Shown here piece by piece: positions 1-9,490 of a stretch of 64,000 nucleotides of DNA (positions are counted from its first letter, which is position 1; each line of letters starts with the position of its first letter). Origin of the DNA: Saccharomonospora sp. NB11 (GTDB taxonomy: Bacteria; Actinomycetota; Actinomycetes; Mycobacteriales; Pseudonocardiaceae); NCBI RefSeq assembly GCF_015910535.1, contig NZ_JACBJG010000003.1:186001-250000 (forward strand), in the 5' to 3' direction. Both the position numbers and the translations under genes were made by a program. The notes beneath the pieces were generated by a model that was given only the letters and a program-made list of their open reading frames with translations, searched no databases and was not told the origin of the DNA.

Positions 1-975
1 TCCGAGCATCTCGCTGAGCACGGCTGGGACACCTATGGTGACGTCGTAGTTTCGCTAGAGCGCAACGAGGCGCTGCATACTGGAAAGTTCAGAACCCGCT
101 CGACCGTGGACCCGGATGTCAAGGCACAGGACGCCGGGAGTTTCGCACGGTCGGCACATATGAGCGACGCAGGAGACCGACCAATGAGCCAGCCCGGCGG
201 CTACGGCCAATACGACCAGGGTGACCCGTACGGCCAGCAGGGCCAGTACGGCTACGGACAGGGACAGCCCGGTTACGACCAGGGCTATGGCCAGCAAGGC
301 GGCTACGACCAGGGTTACGGCCAACAGGGCTACGACCAGGGCTATGGCCAGCAGGGCGGCTACGACCAGGGCTACGGCCAACAGGGCTACGACCAGGGTT
401 ACGGTCAGCAGGGCGGCTACGACCAGGGCTACGGTCAGCAGGGCTACGACCAGGGTTACGGTCAGCAGGGCGGCTACGACCAGGGCTACGGTCAGCCCGG
501 CCAGCAGGGTTACGACCAGGGCTACGGTCAGCCGACGCCCACCGGTCAGCCTGCGTACGACCAGGGCTACGCGGCTCCCCCGAGCCCGCCCGCCGGCTAC
601 CCCGCCCAGCCACCGGCGCCCGGCGCCGACCCCTACGCGCAGCAGGGTGGCTACCCGGGTGGTGGCATGCCGCCCGCGAACCGGCCGCTGAACGCCATGC
701 TGCAGCTCGACGACGGGTCCAACCGGACCTACTCGTTGAAGCAGGGCGGCAACGTGATCGGTCGGGGCCAGGACGCGGACTTCCGACTCCCGGACACCGG
801 CGTCTCACGACGCCACCTGGAGATCACGTGGGACGGGCAGAGCGCCACGCTGGCCGACATCGGCTCCACCAACGGCACCACGGTCAACGGCACCCCGGTG
901 CAGACCTGGCAGCTCGCCGACGGTGACGTGATCCGAGTCGGTCACTCCTCGCTGGTGTTCCGCACCCAGGGCTGA
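1..975 (+). CDS. fhaA: FhaA, FHA-domain protein (5' end missing)
   Basis: The reading frame is open from base 1, so the gene starts left of the window; 324 residues remain. The first ~40 residues (with [16 protein letters not shown]) match the end of the DUF3662 domain of mycobacterial FhaA. A long Gly/Tyr/Gln linker with repeats follows, then a C-terminal FHA domain (about residues 232-324) with the phosphothreonine-binding signatures [17 protein letters not shown] and STNGTTVN. In mycobacteria FhaA is a cytoplasmic adaptor that binds phosphorylated MurJ-region pseudokinase and CwlM, both of which are encoded in this window. It is followed 231 bp downstream by fhaB on the same strand. The internal ATGs at 160 and 184 are not likely starts because the DUF3662 homology is continuous across them. 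Confidence 0.95.
   Translation, partial: SEHLAEHGWDTYGDVVVSLERNEALHTGKFRTRSTVDPDVKAQDAGSFARSAHMSDAGDRPMSQPGGYGQYDQGDPYGQQGQYGYGQGQPGYDQGYGQQGGYDQGYGQQGYDQGYGQQGGYDQGYGQQGYDQGYGQQGGYDQGYGQQGYDQGYGQQGGYDQGYGQPGQQGYDQGYGQPTPTGQPAYDQGYAAPPSPPAGYPAQPPAPGADPYAQQGGYPGGGMPPANRPLNAMLQLDDGSNRTYSLKQGGNVIGRGQDADFRLPDTGVSRRHLEITWDGQSATLADIGSTNGTTVNGTPVQTWQLADGDVIRVGHSSLVFRTQG
298..540 (+). repeat. 57-bp in-frame tandem repeat in the fhaA linker
   Basis: Three full 57-bp units begin at 298, 355 and 412, and a fourth diverged unit begins at 469. Each encodes a 10+9 residue pair, [10 protein letters not shown] then GYDQGYGQQ. The unit keeps the reading frame, so copy number could change without a frameshift. 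Low-complexity Gly/Tyr/Gln linkers also occur in mycobacterial FhaA. Confidence 0.9.
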
Positions 976-1206
976 GTTCGTCGCACGCCCGACGAAACAC
1001 CTGTCGAACGTCCGGTGAACCGCCCGACGAGCGGAGCCGGACGACCGAACGCCGACGACTTTCGGCGTCCCGCACGGTAACCACACGTGTGTCCCGCATA
1101 ATGACGGCCACACGGGGTGACCTGTGGAGCCACGAAGTCGTGCGGCGAATCGCACGGCGGCAGGTGCCAGAGGTCGGGCGCGAGAAGGCGGGAGCTGACA
1201 CAACCG

Positions 1207-1677
1207 GTGCCAGAGCTGGTCGTACAACTCACCAGAGTGGGATTCCTCGTCCTGCTCTGGCTGTTCGTGTTCGCCGCGCTGCGCGTGGTGCGCTCGGACC
1301 TCTACGCGGCGTCGGGGCTGCGGGTCAACGTGCCCAGCCTCCGCCGCGGGCAGAAGGAGAAGAAGCCACTACTGGGCAGGAACAAGCTGCCCAGGCAACT
1401 GGTGGTCACCCACGGGGCGTTGGCCGGTACGCGCATCGCCCTGGACGGCAGGCCGATCCTGATCGGGCGGGCCGACGACTCGACTCTCGTCCTCGACGAC
1501 GACTACGCCTCGACACGGCACGCCCGCCTGTCGCTGCGAGGTGACGAGTGGTACGTCGAAGACCTGGGCTCGACCAACGGCACCTTCCTCGACCGGGCTA
1601 AGGTCACTGCACCCCTCCGAGTCCCACTCGGTGTCCCCATCCGGATAGGCAAGACGGTGATCGAGCTTCGCCCATGA
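1207..1677 (+). CDS. fhaB: FhaB (FipA), membrane-anchored FHA-domain protein
   Basis: 156 residues, close to the 155 of M. tuberculosis FhaB. An N-terminal hydrophobic segment (about residues 8-25, GFLVLLWLFVFAALRVV) anchors it to the membrane, and a C-terminal FHA domain (about 60-156) carries LIGRADDSTLVL, STRHARL and LGSTNGTFLDR. In mycobacteria it is a substrate of PknA/PknB and links FtsZ and FtsQ. The GTG at 1207 was chosen because the protein then begins VPELVVQLTR like family members; a GGGAG lies at 1190-1194. A GTG/ATG-type extension further upstream has no family support. The stop overlaps the pstP start by 4 bp (ATGA). A CATAAT at 1097-1102 could be a -10 element for this operon, but no convincing -35 is visible. 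Confidence 0.95.
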   Translation: MPELVVQLTRVGFLVLLWLFVFAALRVVRSDLYAASGLRVNVPSLRRGQKEKKPLLGRNKLPRQLVVTHGALAGTRIALDGRPILIGRADDSTLVLDDDYASTRHARLSLRGDEWYVEDLGSTNGTFLDRAKVTAPLRVPLGVPIRIGKTVIELRP

Positions 1678-3098
1678 CTCTCGTCCTACGCTACGCGGCC
1701 CGCAGCGACAGGGGCCTGGTTCGCTCCAACAACCAGGACTCCGTGTATGCCGGCCCTCGCCTGCTCGCCCTGGCCGACGGCATGGGCGGCCACGCCGCCG
1801 GTGAGGTGGCCAGCAAGGTCGTCATCGCCGCCCTGGCTCATCTCGACGACGACGAGCCCGGCGACGACCTGGTGACCCAGCTGCGCGACGCCGTCAACCA
1901 GGGGAACCAGGCGATCTCCGAACTCGTCGCCAACGATCCCGAACTCGACGGAATGGGAACGACACTCACCGCGGTGTTGTTCTCCGGTTCGCGGCTCGGT
2001 CTCGTGCACGTCGGCGACTCGCGCGCCTACCTGCTCCGCAACGGGCAGTTCTCCCAGATCACCCGCGACGACAGCTTCGTCAACGAGCTTCTGGAGCAGG
2101 GCCGGATCACGGAGGAGGAGGCGGCGACCCATCCTCAGCGTTCGCTGCTGCTGAAGGCTCTCACCGGCCACGAGGTCGAACCGAGCGTCACCGTGCGCGA
2201 GGCGCGCGCGGGCGACCGGTACCTGCTGTGCTCGGACGGACTGTCGGGCATGGTGAGCAACGAGACGCTCGCCGAGGCGCTGCGCATCCCGGACCCGCAG
2301 GAGTGCGCCGACCGCATGATCGAGCTGGCGCTCAAGGGCGGCGGCACCGACAACGTCACCGTGATCATCGCCGACGTCGTCGACGTCGACTTCGGCGAGG
2401 ACGCCCCCATCGTCGGGGGCGCGGCCGGTGACGGTTCCGACGAAGGTCCGCAGGGCGACTCGCCGGCGGCTCGGGCGCGAGCGCTCACCGCGCCGCCACC
2501 GCCGCCGCAGCCCACGCAGACCGAACAACTGGAGACACCCCCAGACCCAAAAGCCAAACGGCGTAAGCGGGTCCGCCTGCTCCTGGCATTCGGACTCGCT
2601 CTCGTGCTGCTGGCCGCGGCAGCGTTCGCCACTCGGTACTTCGTCCTGCGGCAGTACTACGTGGGCGTCGACGAGAACGAGGAAGTCGTCGTCTACCAGG
2701 GCGTTCCGGGCAGCATCCTCGGTCTCGACCTGCAGAAGAAGGCCGAGAACTCGTGCCCGCCCGAAGCCTCGCTGTGCGAGCCGTTGCACCTGTCGGACCT
2801 GCAGCAGGACGCCCGGGTGGCCGTGACGAACGGCGTCAAGCGCGAGAGCCTCGACGACGCGCGGCAGTACCTCAACACACTGCGCCGCAACAACCTGCTC
2901 GACATCTGCGACGACGAGTCCGACCAGGCCCAGGGCGGCGGACTCGGCGGCGTGGAACAGGGCGGAGCGGCCAACGAGTCTCAGCCGGAGCAGGACTCCG
3001 ACGCTGGTCAGCCGACCGACACCGACGCGGGACAGGACAAGGGCGGGCAGCGTCCGGGCGTGGACTGCCGCCCGGCGCCCAACTCAGGCGGTAACTGA
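1674..3098 (+). CDS. pstP: PstP, PP2C-type Ser/Thr protein phosphatase
   Basis: 474 residues. The PP2C domain (about 1-240) shows the metal-binding and catalytic motifs LADGMGGHAAGE, GMGTTLTAV, VHVGDSRAYL, CSDGLSGMV and GGTDNVTVII. A single membrane helix follows a basic stretch (about residues 300-325), then an extracellular domain of ~130 residues that ends in a Gly/Gln/Asp-rich tail. It dephosphorylates PknA and PknB and their substrates in mycobacteria. The gene is translationally coupled on both sides: ATGA overlap with fhaB and TGATG overlap with rodA. Between the domain and the helix is a Pro-rich, low-complexity linker (about 265-290). Confidence 0.97.
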   Translation: MTLVLRYAARSDRGLVRSNNQDSVYAGPRLLALADGMGGHAAGEVASKVVIAALAHLDDDEPGDDLVTQLRDAVNQGNQAISELVANDPELDGMGTTLTAVLFSGSRLGLVHVGDSRAYLLRNGQFSQITRDDSFVNELLEQGRITEEEAATHPQRSLLLKALTGHEVEPSVTVREARAGDRYLLCSDGLSGMVSNETLAEALRIPDPQECADRMIELALKGGGTDNVTVIIADVVDVDFGEDAPIVGGAAGDGSDEGPQGDSPAARARALTAPPPPPQPTQTEQLETPPDPKAKRRKRVRLLLAFGLALVLLAAAAFATRYFVLRQYYVGVDENEEVVVYQGVPGSILGLDLQKKAENSCPPEASLCEPLHLSDLQQDARVAVTNGVKRESLDDARQYLNTLRRNNLLDICDDESDQAQGGGLGGVEQGGAANESQPEQDSDAGQPTDTDAGQDKGGQRPGVDCRPAPNSGGN

Positions 3099-4612
3099 TG
3101 GCGCAGCCCGCAGGTACCCCCGGCGGGGCGGCTCAGTACACGACGAACCCGCCCCGCGAGCTGCCGACGAGACGGAGCACCGAACTCGTCCTGTTGGCGT
3201 TCTCGGCGTTCATCGTGACCTTCGCGTTCGTCCTCGTGCAGGCGAACCAGGAGCAGGAACTGTCGTGGTCGGTGCTCTGGTACGGGCTCGCCTACCTGGC
3301 GATCTTCAGCGTCGCCCACGCCGCCGTGCGGCGGTTCGCGCCCTACGCCGACCCGCTGATCCTCCCGTGCGTGGCGTTGCTCAACGGCCTCGGACTGGTG
3401 ATCATCCATCGGATCGATCTCGCCGAGGCCCGCGCCGCGCTGGCCCGAGGCACCGAGGCGGCGACCAACGCCCCGCGTCAGGTCTTCTTCACCGTGGTCG
3501 CGCTGGCGTTCTTCCTCGGCGTGCTGATCGTGGTGAAGGACCACCGCAAGCTCACCCGCTACGCCTACACCTGCGGCCTCGTGGGCATCGTGGCGCTCGC
3601 GCTCCCCGCCGTGCTGCCCAGCTCGCTCTCCGAGGTCAACGGCGCGAAGGTGTGGCTGAAGCTCCCTGGCTTCTCGATCCAGCCCGGTGAGTTCGCCAAG
3701 ATCCTGCTGATGATCTTCTTCGCGTCGTTCCTGGTGTCGAAGCGAGATCTCTTCATGACGGCGGGCAAGCGGGTGCTCGGCGTGGAGTTCCCCCGCGCCC
3801 GTGACCTCGGACCGATCATCATCGCTGCCATCGCCTGCCTCGGCGTCCTCGTGTTCGAGAAGGACCTGGGCACGGCGCTGCTGTTCTTCGGCATCGTGCT
3901 GATGATGTTGTACGTCGCGACCGAGCGCATCATCTGGGTCGTGCTCGGCGTGAGCATGTTCGCTGTCGGTGGCGTGATCGCGTACTCGCTGTTCACCCAC
4001 GTGCAGCAGCGCGTGATCAACTGGATCGACCCGCTGGCGACGTACAACGACGCCGGCGGTGGTTACCAGATCGCCCAGGGCCTCTTCGGCCTCGGCACCG
4101 GCGGCATGTTCGGCACCGGCCTCGGGCTGGGCAGGCCCGACACGGTGCCCGAGTCGCACACCGACTTCATCAGCGCCGCGCTCGGTGAAGAGCTCGGTTT
4201 GATCGGACTCAGCGCCATCCTCGTCGTCTACCTGATCCTCGCCATGCGGGGCATGCGCAGCGCGCTGGCCGTGCGCGACACGTTCGGCAAGCTGCTCGGC
4301 GGCGGGTTGTCGTTCGCGATCATCATGCAGTTGTTCGTGATCGTCGGCGGTGTCACGAAGCTGATCCCGATGACGGGTGTCACCACGCCGTTCCTCTCCG
4401 CCGGTGGCTCGTCGCTGCTCGCCAACTACGCTCTCGTGGCGTTGCTGCTGCGCATCTCGGACGCTGCGCGCAGGCCCCAGCGCCCCGCCAAGCCCAAGCC
4501 CGCGGCGCAGGCGCCGTTGGCAGAGGCGCACACCGTGATGGTGCAGCGCCCGCCGACCGAGCCCGGGCCGCTCGGGCCGGGCCAGCCGCCCGAAGGGGGG
4601 AGGCAACCGTGA
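3098..4612 (+). CDS. rodA: RodA, SEDS-family peptidoglycan glycosyltransferase
   Basis: 504 residues with about ten to twelve hydrophobic helices, as expected for the FtsW/RodA/SpoVE family. Family motifs include LVFEKDLGTALL, the GLGLG/DTVPESHTDFISAALGEELG loop and the C-terminal TGVTTPFLSAGGSSLLANY. It polymerises lipid II glycan strands for elongation in partnership with the class B penicillin-binding protein encoded next. The cytoplasmic C-terminal tail is Pro/Ala-rich. The start ATG shares its A with the pstP stop, and its end overlaps the GTG start of pbpA by 4 bp, so expression is coupled along the operon. Confidence 0.95.
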   Translation: MAQPAGTPGGAAQYTTNPPRELPTRRSTELVLLAFSAFIVTFAFVLVQANQEQELSWSVLWYGLAYLAIFSVAHAAVRRFAPYADPLILPCVALLNGLGLVIIHRIDLAEARAALARGTEAATNAPRQVFFTVVALAFFLGVLIVVKDHRKLTRYAYTCGLVGIVALALPAVLPSSLSEVNGAKVWLKLPGFSIQPGEFAKILLMIFFASFLVSKRDLFMTAGKRVLGVEFPRARDLGPIIIAAIACLGVLVFEKDLGTALLFFGIVLMMLYVATERIIWVVLGVSMFAVGGVIAYSLFTHVQQRVINWIDPLATYNDAGGGYQIAQGLFGLGTGGMFGTGLGLGRPDTVPESHTDFISAALGEELGLIGLSAILVVYLILAMRGMRSALAVRDTFGKLLGGGLSFAIIMQLFVIVGGVTKLIPMTGVTTPFLSAGGSSLLANYALVALLLRISDAARRPQRPAKPKPAAQAPLAEAHTVMVQRPPTEPGPLGPGQPPEGGRQP

Positions 4613-6078
4613 ACACACCGCTGCGCAAGGTCGGCATCGCCATGCTGGTGATGGTGGCCATGCTGCTCGCCAACTCGACGTACATCCAGTTCGTGAAGGC
4701 CGAGGACTACCGGACCGACGGCCGGAACAACCGCATCCTCTACGACGAGTACTCGCGCGAACGCGGCAAGATCACCTCGGACGACGCCGGACAGGTGCTC
4801 GCGGGGGTCAAACCCACCGACAGCCTGTTCAACTACCGCCGCACCTACCTCGACGGGCCGATGTACGCACCGGTCACGGGTTACTACTCCGTGGTCTACG
4901 GCGCGGGCGGCCTCGAAAGCGCCTACGACGAGTTCCTCAACGGCTCCGACTCGCGACTGCTGGTCCGGCGACTCAGCGACATGATCACCGGGCGCGACCC
5001 CCGAGGCGGCAACGTCCGGCTCACCGTGAAGCCCGCCGTGCAGGAGGCGGCCTACAAGATGATGACCGATCGCGGGTACAAGGGCGCCGTCGTCGCGCTC
5101 GACCCGAAGACCGGCGACATCCTGGCCATGGTCTCCACCCCGTCGTACGACCCGAGCGACCTGGCCTCCCACGACTCCCAGGAACAGCAGGAGGCGTGGA
5201 GCAAGTACAACGACGACACGGACAACCCGATGCTCAACCGAGCCATTCGGGAGACGTATCCGCCGGGTTCGACCTTCAAGATCCTCATGTCCGCCGCGGC
5301 ATTGGAGAACGGCGCGTCGGCGGACACCAAGGTCACGAACGCGCCGCGGGTGACGCTGCCGGGCACGTCGACCACGCTAGAGAACTACAACGGGCAGACC
5401 TGCCCCGGCACCACGTTGAAGGACGCGCTGGCGTACTCCTGCAACACCGCTTTCTCGGAGATGGCGGCCGAGCTGGGTGCCGAGAAGCTGCGCGCCACCG
5501 CCGCCAACTTCGGCGTCGGCATGGACGATCTCTTCATCCCCATGGGTGTGGTGCCGTCCGCGCTCGGTGACATGGAGAGCGACGCGGCGCTGTACCAGAC
5601 CGGCATCGGGCAGCGTGACGTCCGCATGACCCCGCTGCAGGTGGCGCTGCTCGCCGCCACCGTCGCCAACGACGGCGTGGCCATGAAGCCCCGGCTCGTG
5701 AAGCAGCTGTTGGCGCCCGACCTGTCGGAGATCGAGAGCTTCTCGCCAGAGGAACTCACCGGCGACGCCGCCATGTCGGCGGCCAACGCCGAGGTGCTCA
5801 CCGACATGATGATCGCCTCGGAGGCCAACACTCAGGGCGGCGGCAAGAACCCGTCGCTGAAGATCGCGTCGAAGACCGGGACGGCCGAGCACGGCGCCGA
5901 CCCGAAGCGGACCCCGCCGCACGCCTGGTACACCGCGTTCGCCCCGCACGACGACCCGAAGGTCGCCGTCGCGGTCATCGTCGAGTCGGGTGGTGACCAC
6001 GGCCTCGCCGCGACCGGTGGCCGCGTCGCCGCGGAGATCGGACGCGCGACCATCGCCGCCGCGCTCGGAGGTGGCTGA
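4609..6078 (+). CDS. pbpA: PbpA, class B penicillin-binding protein (transpeptidase)
   Basis: 489 residues. One N-terminal membrane anchor (about 7-26) is followed by a dimerisation region and a transpeptidase domain. The active-site motifs are present in order: SxxK as STFK in PPGSTFKILM, SxN as SCN in AYSCNTAFSE, and KTG in SKTGTAEHG. It cross-links peptidoglycan stems outside the membrane as the partner of RodA. The GTG start at 4609 overlaps the rodA stop (GTGA). Size and motif spacing match mycobacterial PbpA (491 residues). The gene ends 3 bp before pknA. Confidence 0.96.
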   Translation: MNTPLRKVGIAMLVMVAMLLANSTYIQFVKAEDYRTDGRNNRILYDEYSRERGKITSDDAGQVLAGVKPTDSLFNYRRTYLDGPMYAPVTGYYSVVYGAGGLESAYDEFLNGSDSRLLVRRLSDMITGRDPRGGNVRLTVKPAVQEAAYKMMTDRGYKGAVVALDPKTGDILAMVSTPSYDPSDLASHDSQEQQEAWSKYNDDTDNPMLNRAIRETYPPGSTFKILMSAAALENGASADTKVTNAPRVTLPGTSTTLENYNGQTCPGTTLKDALAYSCNTAFSEMAAELGAEKLRATAANFGVGMDDLFIPMGVVPSALGDMESDAALYQTGIGQRDVRMTPLQVALLAATVANDGVAMKPRLVKQLLAPDLSEIESFSPEELTGDAAMSAANAEVLTDMMIASEANTQGGGKNPSLKIASKTGTAEHGADPKRTPPHAWYTAFAPHDDPKVAVAVIVESGGDHGLAATGGRVAAEIGRATIAAALGGG

Positions 6079-6081
6079 GTC

Positions 6082-7317
6082 ATGCTGTCGTCCGGGCAAC
6101 TGCTCGCTTCGCGCTACCGACTCGACAACCGCATCGCGGTCGGTGGCATGGGCGAGGTGTGGGAGGCCAACGACACCCGGCTCGACCGCACCGTGGCCGT
6201 GAAGATCCTCAAGGCCGAGCTGTCCGGCGACGCCGAGTTCCTGCACAGGTTTAGGACCGAGGCACGCACGACGGCGTCGTTGAACCACCACGGGATCGCT
6301 GCGGTGCACGACTACGGCGAGACCGAGACCGAGGAAGGTTCCATCGCGTACCTCGTGATGGAGCTGGTCAAGGGCGAGCCGCTCGCGGCGATCCTCGCGC
6401 GCGAGGGTCGGCTGTCCCCCGAACGCACCCTCGACATCCTCGAACAGGCCGGTCGGGCGCTGCAGGCGGCGCACGAGCGTGGGCTCGTACATCGCGACGT
6501 GAAGCCGGGGAACATCCTCGTCACGCCCAACGGTGAGGTGAAGGTCACAGATTTCGGCATCGCCAAGGCCGCCGACGCCGCTCCGGTGACCCGGTCCGGC
6601 ATGGTGATGGGCACGGCCCACTACATCGCCCCCGAGCAGGCCGTGGGCCACGACGCGGAGCCCGCCAGCGACGTGTACTCTCTCGCCGTCTGCGGGTACG
6701 AGTGCCTCGCAGGCCACCGGCCGTTCCTGTCGGAGCACGCGGTGAGCGTCGCGATGATGCACATCAGGGACGCCGCCCCGCCGCTGCCGCCGGACGTGCC
6801 TCCGGGCGCGCGCGCCGTCATCGAAGCTACCCTCGTCAAGGACCCACGACAGCGCTACGCCAACGGAGGCGAGTTCGCGTCCGCAGTCGCGGCCGTGCGG
6901 GCGGGACGACCGCTCCCACCGCCGTCGAGGCTTGCCGCCGCCGGCTACCTCACGCACCCGGTACCCCCGAATCCCCCGTACACGCCGGGTGCACCGATGG
7001 TGCCGACAGTGGCGCCGAACTCCGGTCCGGTCGGGCCGGGTTCACACCCGTCGATGGCGCCGGTACCGCCGCCGATGCCGATGGGACAGGCCCGGCGACG
7101 GACCCCGGCATGGACGCTGCTGGCCGTGGCCGTGGTGCTGCTGCTGATCGTGGTCGTGCTGGTGCTGGCGCTGACGGTGTGGCGGGACAACGACTCGGGC
7201 GGTGACATCGGCCGACCTCCGATGGGCACCGACTGGTCGTCGTCGGGAGCCGAGCCCTCCGACGGCGGTGGCGGGCAAGGCATGATGGTCACACCCTCGA
7301 TGGAGATCCGCAGGTGA
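6082..7317 (+). CDS. pknA: PknA, membrane Ser/Thr protein kinase
   Basis: 411 residues. The N-terminal kinase domain (about 10-270) has an intact glycine loop (VGGMGEV), the VAVKIL lysine, the catalytic HRDVKPGN and the metal-binding DFGIAKA, plus an activation loop ending [12 protein letters not shown] Pro-rich juxtamembrane linker (about 285-335) leads to one membrane helix (about 338-360) and a short extracellular tail with no PASTA domain, as in mycobacterial PknA. It phosphorylates division and wall-synthesis proteins. Its start lies 3 bp after pbpA. Confidence 0.96.
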   Translation: MLSSGQLLASRYRLDNRIAVGGMGEVWEANDTRLDRTVAVKILKAELSGDAEFLHRFRTEARTTASLNHHGIAAVHDYGETETEEGSIAYLVMELVKGEPLAAILAREGRLSPERTLDILEQAGRALQAAHERGLVHRDVKPGNILVTPNGEVKVTDFGIAKAADAAPVTRSGMVMGTAHYIAPEQAVGHDAEPASDVYSLAVCGYECLAGHRPFLSEHAVSVAMMHIRDAAPPLPPDVPPGARAVIEATLVKDPRQRYANGGEFASAVAAVRAGRPLPPPSRLAAAGYLTHPVPPNPPYTPGAPMVPTVAPNSGPVGPGSHPSMAPVPPPMPMGQARRRTPAWTLLAVAVVLLLIVVVLVLALTVWRDNDSGGDIGRPPMGTDWSSSGAEPSDGGGGQGMMVTPSMEIRR

Positions 7318-7405
7318 ATGTCGTTGGCCGCAGGGCACTGGCGACACGATCCGGCCGAGAGCCGGGCGTGAGTAGAAGACCGAGTGAATGGGACGGCACC
7401 GAGCA

Positions 7406-9397
7406 ATGAGCGCACCCCGACTGCTCTCGAACCGTTATGAGCTGGGTGACACACTCGGCTATGGCGGTATGTCCGAGGTCCACCATGGTCACGACACCCG
7501 TCTCGGCCGCGAAGTGGCCGTGAAGATCCTCCGTGCCGACCTCGCCCGCGACCCCATGTTCCAGGAGCGCTTCCGGAGGGAGGCGCAGAACGCCGCGGCC
7601 CTGAACCACCCGGCGATCGTCGCCGTGTACGACACCGGGGAAGCGGACACCGAGTACGGGCCGCTGCCCTACATCGTGATGGAGTACGTCGAGGGTCGGA
7701 CGCTCCGCGACATCGTGAAGACCGAGGGTCCGATGCCGCAGAAGCGCGCCATGGAGGTCATGGCCGACGTCTGTGCCGCCCTGGACTTCTCCCACCGCCA
7801 CGGCATCATCCACCGCGACGTCAAGCCCGCCAACGTCATGATCACGCGCACGGGCGCGGTGAAGGTCATGGACTTCGGCATCGCGCGTGCGGTGCACGAC
7901 GGGCAAGCGGCGATGACGCAGACCGCCGCCGTCATCGGCACGGCGCAGTACCTGTCGCCCGAGCAGGCGCGGGGCGAGACCGTGGACGCCCGGTCGGACG
8001 TGTACTCCGCGGGTTGCGTGCTGTACGAGCTGGTGACCGGCGAGCCGCCGTTCACCGGTGACTCCCCGGTCGCCGTGGCCTATCAGCACGTGCGGGAAGC
8101 GCCGAACCCGCCGTCGGAGTCGAACCCCGCGGTGAGCCCCGAGCTCGACGCCGTGGTGTTGATGGCGCTGGCGAAGAGCACCAGTGAGCGCTACCAGTCG
8201 GCCGCGGAGATGCGGTCCGACCTGGTGCGGACCTTGTCGGGTCAGCGGCCCGCCGCGCCGATGGCGGGTGCGGTGCCGGTCGAGGACGAGCGCACGCAGG
8301 TGCTCAACGCACCGCGTACGCCCGAACCCGCCGACGAACCGTACGAACCGCAGCCGTACGACGACCCGGCCGAGGACGCGCGGCAGCGCCGCAAGCGGCG
8401 AGCCATCACGGCGGTGGCACTGACCCTTCTCGTACTGGGCGCTGTGGCGTTCATCACGTGGATCAACGGCGGGTTCAAGTCGACCCCCGCCCAGGGGACG
8501 GTGCCCGACGTCGTCGACCTTCGCGTCGAGCAGGCGGAGAAGGAGTTGCGGGACGCCGGGTTCAGCGAGATCGACCGGGAAGAGGTCGTCTGTCTGGACA
8601 ACCCGCCGTCCGGCGACGCCAAGTGCACCGCCGACCAGATCGGCAAGGTCATCGAGACCGACCCTCCGGCCGGCGCGGAGACCGAACTCACCAACAAGAT
8701 CCTCCTGCGGGTCGGTACGGCACCGGAGAAGGTCTCCGTGCCCGACCTGAAGGGTCTCTCGCCCGAGGCGGCCGAGACCGAGCTGTCGGACGTCAACCTG
8801 CGGCTCGACCAGAACTACGAAGAGGTGGAGGTCGACGACCCGAACCTCTACGGCAAGGTGGTCGGCCAGGACCCGGCGGCGGGCAAGGAGGTCGAGCAGG
8901 GGCACTCGGTGAGCATCAAGGTCGGCAAGCAGCCGGACATGGTGCAGGTGCCGAACATGACCGGCAAGTCCTTCGAGGAGGCCAAGGCGACCCTCGAAGG
9001 TCTCGACCTCGTCGTGGACCGCAAGGACGTCGACCACGAGGAGCCCGAGGGCACCGTCGTGTCGCAGGAGCCCAACGGCGGCAGCGTGGAGGCCGGTTCG
9101 ACGGTCGTGCTGAGCGTGTCCAACGGGTCCAAGAGCCAGATCCAGCTCCCCGACTTCACGGGCATGACCTACGAGGAAGCGGTCAAGGCGCTGAAGGACG
9201 CGGGCTGGACGGGCACGGCGTCGCAGCAGCCGCAGACCACCGACGACGAGGACATGGTCGGCCGGGTGATCGGCTCCAACCCACCCGCAGGTAGCGCGAT
9301 CGCCAAGAACCAGAACATCACGCTGATCATCGGGGCGGACGAGGACGGTTCCACGGAGCCGTCGGACGACAACGGCCGCCCGGGCCTGCCCTGGTGA
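7406..9397 (+). CDS. pknB: PknB, PASTA-domain Ser/Thr protein kinase
   Basis: 663 residues from the chosen ATG at 7406, which gives MSAPRLLSNRYELG and aligns with the N-terminal length of mycobacterial PknB; an in-frame ATG at 7388 would add 6 residues. The kinase domain has GYGGMSEV, VAVKIL, HRDVKPANVM, DFGIARA and GTAQYLSPEQ. One membrane helix (about residues 334-355) precedes four extracellular PASTA repeats, beginning near TVPDVVDL, SVPDLKGL, QVPNMTGK and QLPDFTGM. The first repeat has an insertion carrying two cysteines (CLDNPPSGDAKC) that could form a disulfide. PASTA repeats sense muropeptides and lipid II in the family. It is the last gene of the operon and is followed by a hairpin. 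Confidence 0.96.
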   Translation: MSAPRLLSNRYELGDTLGYGGMSEVHHGHDTRLGREVAVKILRADLARDPMFQERFRREAQNAAALNHPAIVAVYDTGEADTEYGPLPYIVMEYVEGRTLRDIVKTEGPMPQKRAMEVMADVCAALDFSHRHGIIHRDVKPANVMITRTGAVKVMDFGIARAVHDGQAAMTQTAAVIGTAQYLSPEQARGETVDARSDVYSAGCVLYELVTGEPPFTGDSPVAVAYQHVREAPNPPSESNPAVSPELDAVVLMALAKSTSERYQSAAEMRSDLVRTLSGQRPAAPMAGAVPVEDERTQVLNAPRTPEPADEPYEPQPYDDPAEDARQRRKRRAITAVALTLLVLGAVAFITWINGGFKSTPAQGTVPDVVDLRVEQAEKELRDAGFSEIDREEVVCLDNPPSGDAKCTADQIGKVIETDPPAGAETELTNKILLRVGTAPEKVSVPDLKGLSPEAAETELSDVNLRLDQNYEEVEVDDPNLYGKVVGQDPAAGKEVEQGHSVSIKVGKQPDMVQVPNMTGKSFEEAKATLEGLDLVVDRKDVDHEEPEGTVVSQEPNGGSVEAGSTVVLSVSNGSKSQIQLPDFTGMTYEEAVKALKDAGWTGTASQQPQTTDDEDMVGRVIGSNPPAGSAIAKNQNITLIIGADEDGSTEPSDDNGRPGLPW

Positions 9398-9413
9398 CCG
9401 GTATCGACGAGTG

Positions 9414-9444
9414 AAGGCCACCCCTCGGGTCGGGGGGTGGCCTT
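9414..9444. terminator. Hairpin after pknB
   Basis: An 11-bp perfect stem, AAGGCCACCCC / GGGGTGGCCTT, with a 9-nt loop starts 17 bp after the pknB stop. There is no long T run, as is usual in actinobacteria. It sits between pknB and the convergent trpG-like gene and could end transcription from both sides. Confidence 0.75.
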
Positions 9445-9490
9445 CGTCGTGAGGACGTCGAGTTCGCTCGGGTGATCGGCGGAGTGTGAT

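Noticed and set aside
298-540. Possible CRISPR or satellite array
   Set aside because: The repeats are in frame, unspaced and encode the FhaA linker; there are no unique spacers.
8448-8466. CACGTG in pknB considered as parS
   Set aside because: The flanks (ATCACGTGGAT) do not match the GTTNCACGTGAAAC arms, and it lies inside the membrane-helix coding part of pknB. Other CACGTG hits in coding sequence also lack the arms.
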